Positions 1-5,942 of a stretch of 20,073 nucleotides of DNA are shown here, piece after piece. The notes beneath the pieces are model-generated. The model saw nothing but the letters and a program-made list of their open reading frames with translations, searched no databases and had not been told where the DNA came from. Positions within the stretch are counted from its first letter, which is position 1; each line of letters starts with the position of its first letter. Where the stretch lies: IMG/VR virus record IMGVR_UViG_3300010158_000403, positions 1-20,073 of that record, one strand, 5' to 3'. The translations under genes and the position numbers were made by a program. This DNA comes from a virus.

Positions 1-451
1 GGCTGTAGAATCCGGTAACAGAGCCTGGGTAAACTGATCGAATGCCTTCGCTAATGCAGCGTGATCTGAGCATAGCTCGTGGAAATTTTTGCCACCCACT
101 GCCTGGTTTAACAAGTCCAATACTTCGGGCCTGTTCAATAGTCCAAGTGACGCTAAGAGTTCCACCATTCGGATGGCTAAAAGTCCCGGTGACACGTTCA
201 TCTGTATATACCTCCCAGTTAACTTTACCGCCGGCTGCCTGAAACCTCGCCATCATGGCATCGGCCTTGAGTGCAGGACGGCCTTGAATAACGTGATAAT
301 CACGAGCCGCGGTGGCGAATGCGTGGCCTTCAGCCTGTGCGACCATGCCAAGTGCTAACACCTGATTAATGTCTGTTAAACCGAATAATCGGCTATCTGC
401 AATAGCTTTAGCCATCTGTTGCATATCTGCAAACGGTACGATGTTACTCAT
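1..451 (-). CDS. RecT-like single-strand DNA annealing protein (C-terminus off the left edge)
   Basis: Reading leftward from the ATG at 449-451 gives about 150 codons without a stop before the window edge, so only the N-terminal part is present. It contains ARDYHVIQGRPALKADAM and later PRAMLRSRCISEGIRSVYPG, two blocks I know from phage proteins annotated as RecT-type recombinases. Such proteins anneal complementary single strands during recombination. The neighbour two genes upstream is a YqaJ-type exonuclease, the usual partner in a Red-like pair, which strengthens the call. The start overlaps the end of the upstream gene by 8 bases, so translation is probably coupled. The fold cannot be confirmed from half a protein; it could instead be a related single-strand binding accessory. 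Confidence 0.6.
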   Translation of the reverse strand, partial: MSNIVPFADMQQMAKAIADSRLFGLTDINQVLALGMVAQAEGHAFATAARDYHVIQGRPALKADAMMARFQAAGGKVNWEVYTDERVTGTFSHPNGGTLSVTWTIEQARSIGLVKPGSGWQKFPRAMLRSRCISEGIRSVYPGSVTGFYS

Positions 452-680
452 GTGATTCCCCAGCAATTGCAACATTTTTGCGAGCCTTCATCATTGCGTC
501 TGCTATGTCATAACACCATGTAGCCTGAGATTGATCTACGATTAATGGTTTTTTTCCAGTTTCATAAAAAAAATCTGTGTTTATCATTGCCTGTGCCGCA
601 AAATAATCACGCAGCGTCATACCAACAAATGTTTGATTCAATATTTGAGTGGGAAATGCTGGTTGATGTTCGTCTTTCAT
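444..680 (-). CDS. Small phage protein with GMTLRDYFAAQAM motif
   Basis: A 78-residue protein of unknown function. Residues 20-32 (GMTLRDYFAAQAM) are a motif I have seen in many short proteins from proteobacterial phages and prophages, so this is very likely a real gene. No catalytic residues, signal peptide or membrane span are visible. It starts at 680 behind an ATAAGGGGATAAAAATG ribosome-binding site. It sits between the YqaJ-type exonuclease and the RecT-like gene, and its stop overlaps the start of the latter. The position suggests co-expression with the recombination pair, but nothing in the protein itself shows a recombination role. Confidence 0.75.
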   Translation of the reverse strand: MKDEHQPAFPTQILNQTFVGMTLRDYFAAQAMINTDFFYETGKKPLIVDQSQATWCYDIADAMMKARKNVAIAGESHE

Positions 681-690
681 TTTTATCCCC

Positions 691-1590
691 TTATTTAATT
701 AAGAAACGGCGTGAGCCAGCTGCTTCGATGACAAACTGCTTGTACAGGTCTGGCATTGCTTGCTTGAACAACTCTGTTGAGAACTTTGCACTAGATTTAG
801 AACTCTTCCAGCTCACCAACGTCGAGCCATCAATACTTCTGATTTCTTCGTTATCAGTCATATAGTTTCTAATCTGTACTTCCCAACCGTCGTAAACGGT
901 CTCCAGCTCCTTTATTTTGCCTTTGAGTACCTTTAGCTGTTCGATGGCGTGTTCAACGTCCTGCGTGGCTGTAATCACGCCAGCGGTGCTAACTGGATAG
1001 ACCAGTTTAGTTTGATCGACTGTTTCAGGTGTGGGCAAGGTGCCTAGTTTTACATGACTCCAGTTAACGGCCATCTTTTGAATGAGTTCAGTCTTTTCTG
1101 CTTCTGAAATCTCAAAGACATAGTGCTTAAACTCTTGGCCGCCAAATAAGACTGCAAAGCAGACTTTGTTGACGTTGTGCACCGCTGCCTCGTGAACCAA
1201 CTGTGCATAGTCGGCTGGCGGGATGCGACCTTGCTCAAAGTCGAACTTGTTGCGTGTGGCAGCGTTGTAGTTTTTGGCTTCAACCAGGATTGTTCCATCA
1301 GCCGTAATCCCGTCGAAATGAGAGCGAAACCAACTTTCAGTAGGATGAGTCAACATATAGTCAGCATCTTTGACCTCCACCTTCATAGCGTTCTGAGCAA
1401 GTCTGAGAATCGTTGGCTGCATGACATGGCCCATCTGCACGGCCTCAACCTCTGAGAGGTCTGGTACGTCTTGCTTACCTTGCTTGATGAGAATTTGGTC
1501 AATAGCTTTACCGTTAGCTGCTTGGCGTGTATCTGATGCCCACCAGGCGCTGTTGCGTACTGATGGTTCAAAATCGTTTCTATCGTTCAT
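691..1590 (-). CDS. YqaJ-type viral exonuclease
   Basis: A 299-residue protein resembling the YqaJ/lambda-exonuclease family of the PD-(D/E)xK superfamily, which degrades one strand of double-stranded DNA to make substrate for an annealing protein. Visible elements in order are RNSAWWASDTR (12-22), a GHVMQPTILRLA helix (54-65), HFDG with Asp93, the catalytic ILVEAKNY with Glu104 and Lys106, and YAQLVHEAAV with Gln130. The region from about 210 to 250 looks helical and may be a coiled coil. Length is normal for the family. The gene overlaps its upstream neighbour by four bases (ATGA). With the RecT-like gene just downstream it would form a phage recombination module. Confidence 0.88.
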   Translation of the reverse strand: MNDRNDFEPSVRNSAWWASDTRQAANGKAIDQILIKQGKQDVPDLSEVEAVQMGHVMQPTILRLAQNAMKVEVKDADYMLTHPTESWFRSHFDGITADGTILVEAKNYNAATRNKFDFEQGRIPPADYAQLVHEAAVHNVNKVCFAVLFGGQEFKHYVFEISEAEKTELIQKMAVNWSHVKLGTLPTPETVDQTKLVYPVSTAGVITATQDVEHAIEQLKVLKGKIKELETVYDGWEVQIRNYMTDNEEIRSIDGSTLVSWKSSKSSAKFSTELFKQAMPDLYKQFVIEAAGSRRFLIK

Positions 1591-1871
1591 GTCACATCCT
1601 TATTTAAGTTTCTCAGTTTTACTTCATTCAACACTTCTTGATCGGTAGCATATTTGTACCAAGGAGGACGTTCACCTTTAGATTTCTCCAACTGGTTTAA
1701 AGCCTCCCCAGTTAAGTAACCGTTTTTCACCATTTGTCTAATAAAAAAAACACAGTCTTCAACAACATCTTCACGAATTAACTTTGCAAACCGTGCAAGC
1801 GGAATCGAATGTGTTGTGTGACAAGCCGGCAAGTTTGCTTCCATAGCCAAATATCGTAATCTTGTATTCAT
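1587..1871 (-). CDS. Hypothetical protein, 94 aa
   Basis: I do not recognise this protein. It is mostly predicted helical, with a mixed charge pattern and no membrane span or metal-binding cluster; the segment REDVVEDCVFFIRQMVKNGY (about 34-53) looks like a helical pair. Reality is supported by tight packing: the start at 1871 shares a base with the end of the upstream gene, and the stop overlaps the exonuclease start in an ATGA junction. A GAGGGGATTGTAATG ribosome-binding site precedes it. A regulatory or recombination accessory role would be a guess from position only. Confidence 0.7.
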   Translation of the reverse strand: MNTRLRYLAMEANLPACHTTHSIPLARFAKLIREDVVEDCVFFIRQMVKNGYLTGEALNQLEKSKGERPPWYKYATDQEVLNEVKLRNLNKDVT

Positions 1872-2164
1872 TACAATCCCCTCGCTTTATCAATTGCGGA
1901 TCTCGCTTTATCAACCCATGCCCACATTTCTGCATCCGTCATCACAACGCCTTGAGCTGGATACGTTTCTAATGCGTCGAGCAAATCCGGTGCCGCGGCA
2001 ATCAAACGTGCATTTGCCTCGGCTTGAGCGAGTGTTGAGCGTTTGTCACCTTTAACACGGGCAATATCTGCAAACCCCCCGGATGATCCACGGTCTCTGA
2101 CAACAAATTGACCTTCTTGACTAGCGGCTCTGAAGTGCCACGGTCCTGGTGTATGCTTGTTCAT
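1871..2164 (-). CDS. HTPGPW-type small phage protein
   Basis: A 97-residue protein of a very common phage type recognised by the N-terminal HTPGPWHF (4-11) and the central block ANARLIAAAPDLLDAL (about 51-66). Proteins with this pair are scattered through early regions of proteobacterial phages and prophages, and their function is not known to me. The C-terminal part is helical with basic residues. The gene overlaps its upstream neighbour by four bases, so it is part of the same leftward operon. Confidence is high that it is coding and low for any function. Confidence 0.85.
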   Translation of the reverse strand: MNKHTPGPWHFRAASQEGQFVVRDRGSSGGFADIARVKGDKRSTLAQAEANARLIAAAPDLLDALETYPAQGVVMTDAEMWAWVDKARSAIDKARGL

Positions 2165-2634
2165 TTCGTCACCTCGTCTAGTGCGTTAATTTCCCATCTA
2201 ATTTTGCCTTCTGAATGCACAGGCTGCCAAACACGATTACCTCTGCTCGTCCACCCTTTACCTTCTTTCCATGCGGGAGATACGGCAACAATTTTAAAAC
2301 CTGCACCTTTTAATGACGATCCTGTTTCAGATACTTTGGTGTAAGTAATCAATCGTTTTCCACCCATAGCAGACCAAACACGCCAAGAGCACCGGTACAA
2401 AAAAGAACAAGTATTCTTTGGTGCTTCATCTAATACAGTTAACCTTGTAACCTCCATCGTCGCACCATCGTCTAAACGTCTAGCTACAGGTCTTCCAACT
2501 ATTGCCACGCCAACAAGATAAATTTCTTGTATTGCGCCAATGCTAAATTTGTGGCCTTGCACTTTTTTATTATGTCGATGGTGTAAAACAGTAAATGCGT
2601 TTGCATCGGCAAGAGTTAACGGTATTACGGTCAT
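2161..2634 (-). CDS. XF1762-like (GNAT-like) phage protein
   Basis: A 157-residue protein that I match from memory to the XF1762 family, which is common in phage early regions and is thought to have an acetyltransferase-like fold. Visible hallmarks are the N-terminal PLTLADANAFTVLHHRHNKK (5-24), then HKFSIGA and the ARRLDDGATMEVTRL segment, and an ITYTKVSETGSSLKGAGFK block that resembles the cofactor-binding part of GNAT folds. No substrate can be named. Its start at 2634 has a strong GGGAGGTGACGAA ribosome-binding site and overlaps the end of a possible 8-codon ORF. It ends overlapping the HTPGPW-type gene. Confidence 0.75.
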   Translation of the reverse strand: MTVIPLTLADANAFTVLHHRHNKKVQGHKFSIGAIQEIYLVGVAIVGRPVARRLDDGATMEVTRLTVLDEAPKNTCSFLYRCSWRVWSAMGGKRLITYTKVSETGSSLKGAGFKIVAVSPAWKEGKGWTSRGNRVWQPVHSEGKIRWEINALDEVTK

Positions 2635-2701
2635 TTCGTCACCTCCCTATCGTTCATTTTTTATCCTTAAAAAACTTAACTTTGCGGCTATGTGATTTCA
2701 T
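2631..2701 (-). other. Two coupled mini-ORFs (15 and 8 codons) ahead of the XF1762-like gene
   Basis: Between the HTH gene and the XF1762-like gene lie two tiny reading frames. The first, 2701-2654, would encode the basic MKSHSRKVKFFKDKK. Its TGA overlaps the ATG of the second, 2657-2631, which would encode MNDREVTK and whose TGA overlaps the next gene's ATG. The second has an AAGGA site seven bases upstream. The chain of ATGA junctions could carry ribosomes into the downstream gene. The second ORF begins with the same ATGAACGATAG as the exonuclease gene, so it may be a duplicated start rather than a gene. Translation is unproven. Confidence 0.25.
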
Positions 2702-2714
2702 AAATACGCCGAGT

Positions 2715-2957
2715 TCAGGGAAATACCAAAATTGTTTGCGGCGATGGCGCATCTTCATGTTTACGCACCTCTAGGTGATATTGCGCGACTATCTTGCCGT
2801 CAGGAAGAATAAGTGACTTGGTTTTAATGTCGTGGCCTTGTTCGCGTAATTCTTTGATCCTGGCCGCTAGTCTGAAACATCCGCACCCATGAAGCGCCTC
2901 TAGGGGCGTTAAGGGGCGTTGTTCCAGAGCCTGTAAAATCCATTGGCTCTGGGACAT
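2715..2957 (-). CDS. Small helix-turn-helix protein
   Basis: An 80-residue protein that resembles the short winged-helix family of phage proteins of the form ILxxLexRPLTPLEALxxxGCFRLAARIxELRxxGH. Here ILQALEQRPLTPLEALHG (8-25) is followed by CFRLAARIKELREQGHDIKT and a wing-like YHLEV. DNA binding is the likely role, with the CFRLAARI helix as the recognition candidate. It could regulate the leftward operon, but no target site can be assigned. The start at 2957 lies two bases past the end of the upstream gene. Confidence 0.75.
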   Translation of the reverse strand: MSQSQWILQALEQRPLTPLEALHGCGCFRLAARIKELREQGHDIKTKSLILPDGKIVAQYHLEVRKHEDAPSPQTILVFP

Positions 2958-2959
2958 GG

Positions 2960-3169
2960 TTAGACCTCTTCTTTTGGTTCAAAGTATTTAGCTTTGGCAC
3001 CACAACCAACGTGATTCCACGACCGCTCGCTTTCGGCGAACATATCGTTGAATTTGACTAGGCCGGTGACAAGTGAGATTCCATCTGGGCGATGACACTT
3101 GATGTCTTTGAGATGTTTGCAATCTTTGCAAAGTTTGACGTCTTGCTGAACTTCTGTAACCTGATCCAT
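2960..3169 (-). CDS. Small Cys-rich, possibly zinc-binding protein
   Basis: A 69-residue protein with CKDCKHLKDIKC (14-25) and a later NHVGCG, giving four well-spaced cysteines. This pattern is frequent in short phage proteins and suggests a single zinc site, though no metal binding is shown. The start has an ATAAGGGGTATAAG ribosome-binding site. It is the first gene after a 96-base gap that carries a promoter-like element, so it probably heads a sub-operon running to the recombination genes. I do not know its function. Confidence 0.65.
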   Translation of the reverse strand: MDQVTEVQQDVKLCKDCKHLKDIKCHRPDGISLVTGLVKFNDMFAESERSWNHVGCGAKAKYFEPKEEV

Positions 3170-3204
3170 CTTATACCCCTTATGTAAGAACCTGATTGAG
3201 TTGA

Positions 3205-3240
3205 ACTACACACACAGTATACATCAAATAATCAACTAAT
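3205..3240 (-). promoter_or_regulatory. Candidate leftward promoter for the 3169-to-left operon
   Basis: In the 96-base gap between 3170 and 3265 the minus strand reads TATACT (3221-3216), four bases, then GTGTAGT (3211-3205). The same TATACT-N4-GTGTAGT arrangement occurs in the control region at 7280-7264. A -35 box is weak (TTGTGT at long spacing), so an activator or a strong initial region may matter. It is placed correctly to drive the genes from 3169 leftward. A stretch rich in A and T lies upstream. Confidence 0.45.
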
Positions 3241-3265
3241 ACACAACTATTTATTCAATTTAAAG

Positions 3266-4111
3266 TTAATCACCACAAAAACACGCAATACCTTCTTCGT
3301 CTGGATCAATTAAAGATATTTGATCTTTCGTAAATTGCAACATCGATGCATAACCTGGACGATCTTTTCTAAATGTCGCACCATCGGGACGGGACGCTAA
3401 CGCTAACGCTTCCATCTGTGCCCACCAAACCGCCCTCTCTGGCTTCTCAGCAATTAACGTAGCAACTTGATTCATCGGTTTAAGAAAACACAAATCACAA
3501 TTACCCGCTAGTGTGCGGCCTTTATATGTTGGTAAATCCAAGTTAAATGCTTGTTTATCCCAAAATTCACTAATGTTTTGCATTGTCACACCGGCTGTAT
3601 AAAGCGGAATCCTACGTTTGTCTGAAATCTTAGTTGCCCGTCTCGCCTCATCGTAGCGGAGCCCTATCCAAGAGGCGTTTTCTAACTCTGATTTAGAACA
3701 ATCGTTAAAGAGTCCTGATTGTTTTAAAAAACACGCCATCGTGCGTATCTTTAGCTCTGAAGTACAGAACCTAGTGACAGGATTTGGTAAATAGTTTCTT
3801 TTACGAATGATGGCCTCGAACGGTTCACCATTTCGCGAGGCCGTCTCATACGTCACCTCTTTGTATCGTTGTAATGGGTCTTCATGGTCTTGGTACTCAA
3901 TCCAATGTATTTTGACACCCCAGTTCACAGAACAATCATTGACAAACTTTAAGGTGTTTTCTTCCTCTTTTCCTGTATTTGCAAAACATACGATACCGTC
4001 ATCAGGCATCTTCCCATCATGCGCCTGTAAGACCTGATACAGCATATACGCCGAGGTTCTACCGCCAGAGAAGCTGATACACGTTGGTTCAGTTATCACA
4101 TATGGATTCAT
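3266..4111 (-). CDS. PP-loop enzyme, PAPS reductase-like
   Basis: A 281-residue member of the PAPS reductase/adenine-nucleotide alpha-hydrolase superfamily. The pyrophosphate-binding loop is SFSGGRTSAY (13-22), followed by FANTGKEEE (43-51), RFCTSELK (115-122), GLRYDEARR (150-158), GNCDLCFLKP (203-212) and a terminal CFCGD. Cys116, Cys205 and Cys208 resemble the cysteine set of DndC-like and phage PAPS reductase proteins, where it may hold an iron-sulfur cluster. Phage members are often near DNA methyltransferases, as here, so a nucleic-acid or nucleotide modification role is possible; sulfate reduction is also possible. The substrate cannot be told from sequence. The ribosome-binding site is TATAGGGGCATTAG. 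Confidence 0.85.
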   Translation of the reverse strand: MNPYVITEPTCISFSGGRTSAYMLYQVLQAHDGKMPDDGIVCFANTGKEEENTLKFVNDCSVNWGVKIHWIEYQDHEDPLQRYKEVTYETASRNGEPFEAIIRKRNYLPNPVTRFCTSELKIRTMACFLKQSGLFNDCSKSELENASWIGLRYDEARRATKISDKRRIPLYTAGVTMQNISEFWDKQAFNLDLPTYKGRTLAGNCDLCFLKPMNQVATLIAEKPERAVWWAQMEALALASRPDGATFRKDRPGYASMLQFTKDQISLIDPDEEGIACFCGD

Positions 4112-4284
4112 CTAATGCCCCTATAACCACTTGTCTCTTCCCGAAAACCCCCCTACCCCATGACAGGATAAGTGAGTATCGGCTCTTCCCCCATTACGGG
4201 ATACGCATGGTAACCATCGGCTACACCCCTGGGCTTGCGTATTCAACCAGCCCCACGGATTGTTACGGATTTGCACCGGCTCGT
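4112..4284 (-). other. Non-coding stretch with pseudoknot potential upstream of the PP-loop gene
   Basis: No reading frame here has a start codon and a ribosome-binding site in the expected place. On the minus strand a GGGCT/AGCCC stem (4253-4249 with 4235-4231) has ATACGCA in its loop (4242-4236), which can pair perfectly with TGCGTAT (4207-4201). That is an H-type pseudoknot with a 6-base first loop, no second loop and a 23-base third loop. Further small hairpins lie on either side, including one closing around GTGCAAATC near 4270. A leader RNA controlling the PP-loop gene is one reading; a decayed gene is the other. Confidence 0.35.
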
Positions 4285-4524
4285 CTAACTACAACGGCTT
4301 ACCGTGTAGACCCTTCTCTCGACGGCCACCAGGTCTAGGTGCACCATTAACGCAGTCGGTACGGTTGCCGTGAACAATAAAAAAGCCGCTATGGTGTGCA
4401 TCCTGGTGACGAATCCCTTGCGAGATTTCCCTTTTCGGGCAAGATACACAACATAACGGCTTGCTTGATCGTCACAATCAACGCCTGATTTATAACACGG
4501 TATTTTTACTTCAGCAACCCCCAT
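4285..4524 (-). CDS. Small gene with possible frameshift (KIPCYKSGVDC N-terminus)
   Basis: A 79-codon frame starting at 4524 and overlapping the end of the methyltransferase by 19 bases. Its first 19 residues, containing VKIPCYKSGVDCDD, resemble the start of short Cys-rich phage proteins I have seen elsewhere. After that the frame becomes unconvincing. The -1 frame is open from 4471 to 4289 with no usable start codon, and encodes PLCCVSCPKRE, two histidines and GAPRPGGRREKGLHGKPL, which looks more like protein. A single-base error, a real mutation or a -1 shift near 4470-4475 would join the two into a protein of about 79 residues. The function is unknown. Confidence 0.4.
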   Translation of the reverse strand: MGVAEVKIPCYKSGVDCDDQASRYVVYLARKGKSRKGFVTRMHTIAAFLLFTATVPTALMVHLDLVAVERRVYTVSRCS

Positions 4525-5531
4525 GCTGTTCTAGCCACTTCTGGTACCTGTCCATTTCCAATGGCTTTAAGTCTGTCCACCCTAGCGGCCACCCCATGAG
4601 CCACTCGACCCACGTTGGGTTCAAAGTGCCACCAGACCCCTCTTCCAACTCCCCACGCCTCGCTTGAGCCTCCAAACACTTGCTGGCTTGACTCTCCTCC
4701 TGCAATCGGTATTTGTGTTCCGATGACGTTGGTGTTGGTAACATCTTGACCTTTGTCGGCAAATCCAGCTCTTGACCCTTGTTGCTTCTGCCGCTGCTCC
4801 CCTTGTGATCCCGTGCTTGAGGTGTCGGCCATTTCACTTTCTCCCCCAACCCTTGTTGTTTCGAATTGGGGCCTCTGGGCTTCCAATCTGTTGCCATTGG
4901 TGTAGGCCACATTTGACTTGGCGGTGGGTACGCCACTTGTTCCCTCAATGTTGAATGTGTTGATCGGCCTTGCCTGTTGTTCTCGTGTTGTTTTTTTAGC
5001 GCCTCTGGAGTCCTGGGTGGCAGAGAATCCATGCAATTTGGTGTTAGCCAATATCCAGATTCGTTCTCTTTTGTGGTTTGCACCAACGTCGGCAGCGGAT
5101 ACAACGCCCCACTTTGCATCGAACCCCAACGTGGAAAGGTCTGCAAGGACAACTCCCAGTCCTCTAGTAGTGAGCATTGGGCTGTTTTCCACAAAGACGT
5201 ATTGGGGTCTAACCTCGCCAATGATGCGAGCCATGTGTTTCCACATACTAGATCGGGTGCCTGTAATTCCTGCGCCTTTTCCTGCGGCTGAAATGTCCTG
5301 GCACGGAAATCCCCCCGATACAACGTCAACAATTCCTGCCCAAGGTCGTCCGTCAAAGGTCTGAACATCATCCCAAATCGGGAAAGGCGGGAGAATCCCG
5401 TCGTTTTGCCGTGCGACAAGTACGCTTGCTGGGTATGGGTCCCATTCAACAGCACAGACGGTTCGCCATCCAAGCAAGTGTCCCCCAAGTATGCCTCCCC
5501 CAGCGCCTGCGAAAAGAGCCAACTCATTCAC
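4506..5531 (-). CDS. C5-cytosine DNA methyltransferase
   Basis: A 341-residue Dcm-type enzyme that transfers a methyl group from S-adenosylmethionine to C5 of cosine bases' parent cytosine in DNA. Motif I is ALFAGAGGG (5-13), motif IV SGGFPCQDIS with catalytic Cys77, motif VI FVENSPM (Glu115), motif VIII HKRERIW (153-159) and motif X AIGNGQVP (323-330). The variable region, about 162-300, is hydrophilic with recurring ADTNG-like units at about 162, 209, 235 and 265. It must start at GTG 5531-5529, only four bases from GGGGAG. No partner nuclease is visible, so self-protection against host restriction is the likely role. Almost the whole gene is overlapped by another open frame (4511-5527). 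Confidence 0.92.
   Translation of the reverse strand: MNELALFAGAGGGILGGHLLGWRTVCAVEWDPYPASVLVARQNDGILPPFPIWDDVQTFDGRPWAGIVDVVSGGFPCQDISAAGKGAGITGTRSSMWKHMARIIGEVRPQYVFVENSPMLTTRGLGVVLADLSTLGFDAKWGVVSAADVGANHKRERIWILANTKLHGFSATQDSRGAKKTTREQQARPINTFNIEGTSGVPTAKSNVAYTNGNRLEAQRPQFETTRVGGESEMADTSSTGSQGEQRQKQQGSRAGFADKGQDVTNTNVIGTQIPIAGGESSQQVFGGSSEAWGVGRGVWWHFEPNVGRVAHGVAARVDRLKAIGNGQVPEVARTAWGLLK
4511..5527 (-). CDS. Overlapping 338-aa protein in an alternative frame of the methyltransferase gene
   Basis: This frame runs 338 codons without a stop inside the methyltransferase gene. It begins MSWLFSQALGEAYLGDTC, contains SLWKTAQCSLL (111-121) and FPRWGSM (131-137), has W/L-P-T-P units at 207, 233 and 263, and ends near NPTWVEWLMGWPLGWT (303-318). 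I recognise these blocks from annotated phage and prophage proteins of unknown function. Its ATG (5527-5525) lies eight bases from GGGGAG and forms an ATGA junction with the upstream gene. That is better initiation context than the methyltransferase GTG. Against it: related database entries may themselves be shadows of the enzyme, and other frames here are also rather open. Function unknown. Confidence 0.55.
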   Translation of the reverse strand: MSWLFSQALGEAYLGDTCLDGEPSVLLNGTHTQQAYLSHGKTTGFSRLSRFGMMFRPLTDDLGQELLTLYRGDFRARTFQPQEKAQELQAPDLVCGNTWLASLARLDPNTSLWKTAQCSLLEDWELSLQTFPRWGSMQSGALYPLPTLVQTTKENESGYWLTPNCMDSLPPRTPEALKKQHENNRQGRSTHSTLREQVAYPPPSQMWPTPMATDWKPRGPNSKQQGLGEKVKWPTPQARDHKGSSGRSNKGQELDLPTKVKMLPTPTSSEHKYRLQEESQASKCLEAQARRGELEEGSGGTLNPTWVEWLMGWPLGWTDLKPLEMDRYQKWLEQHGGC

Positions 5532-5820
5532 GATTCTCCCCTTGGGTCTGGGCTAACACTTGGGCCCGGTGTTCTCTAAAAGTCTTCCTAATGTCGGTAG
5601 CTTCACTTTTTGTATATTTCCAATTGGGATCAAGCAATCCTGTGCGAGCCTGGGGAAAACTTATGGCATCGAGAACCGGCTGCTCATCCTCACTTTGCAA
5701 GGCGCGCGTGGGGGATTTTTCATCTATATGTGTGCGCCCATACCATCTCACACACAACGCACCGAACAGAATGACCGCCAGGACAGCGTAAAAGATAAAA
5801 ATGTAGTCATAAATATTCAT
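5524..5820 (-). CDS. Small single-span membrane protein
   Basis: A 98-residue protein with one hydrophobic segment at about residues 6-24 (YIFIFYAVLAVILFGALCV), followed by a charged tail with little predicted structure. This suggests an N-terminal membrane anchor with the rest on the cytoplasmic side, since Arg and Lys follow the segment. The stop TGA overlaps the ATG of the 338-aa alternative frame and lies just past the methyltransferase GTG. An AAAGGAT ribosome-binding site precedes the start. I do not recognise a family; superinfection exclusion or another envelope function is possible but unsupported. Confidence 0.65.
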   Translation of the reverse strand: MNIYDYIFIFYAVLAVILFGALCVRWYGRTHIDEKSPTRALQSEDEQPVLDAISFPQARTGLLDPNWKYTKSEATDIRKTFREHRAQVLAQTQGENRE

Positions 5821-5840
5821 GTTTATTCATCCTTTAAATA

Positions 5841-5862
5841 AGCGTTTTAAGACGTTAACGCT
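5841..5862. repeat. Inverted repeat upstream of the membrane-protein gene
   Basis: AGCGTT (5841-5846) and AACGCT (5857-5862) form a perfect 6-bp inverted repeat with a 10-base spacer, 21 bases upstream of the start at 5820. The same layout of short arms around a 10-base spacer occurs at 7345-7368 with different arms. It may be an operator for a dimeric regulator. No clear promoter boxes could be placed around it. Confidence 0.35.
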
Positions 5863-5891
5863 AGAATTGATACTTGGATAGCTAAGACGAT

Positions 5892-5915
5892 AAAAAAGGG
5901 CTGCAATAGCCCTTT
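5892..5915 (-). terminator. Intrinsic terminator after the 73-aa gene
   Basis: On the minus strand AAAGGGCT, a 5-base loop ATTGC and AGCCCTTT form an 8-bp stem that runs straight into a T tract. It begins 28 bases past the stop at 5943. It should end transcripts coming from the control region, so the genes from 5820 leftward need their own promoter or antitermination. Confidence 0.75.
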
Positions 5916-5942
5916 AAAGTGATTCTAGAATAGGTTACTACG

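Noticed and set aside
4112-4284. tRNA or cobalamin riboswitch suggested by GGTGCAAATCC on the minus strand
   Set aside because: The T-arm-like hairpin has only three pairs and no acceptor or anticodon arm fits; the other conserved cobalamin boxes are missing.
4918-5364. Plus-strand 148-codon frame opposite the methyltransferase
   Set aside because: No recognisable protein, no ribosome-binding site, and opposite to two overlapping minus-strand frames with better support.
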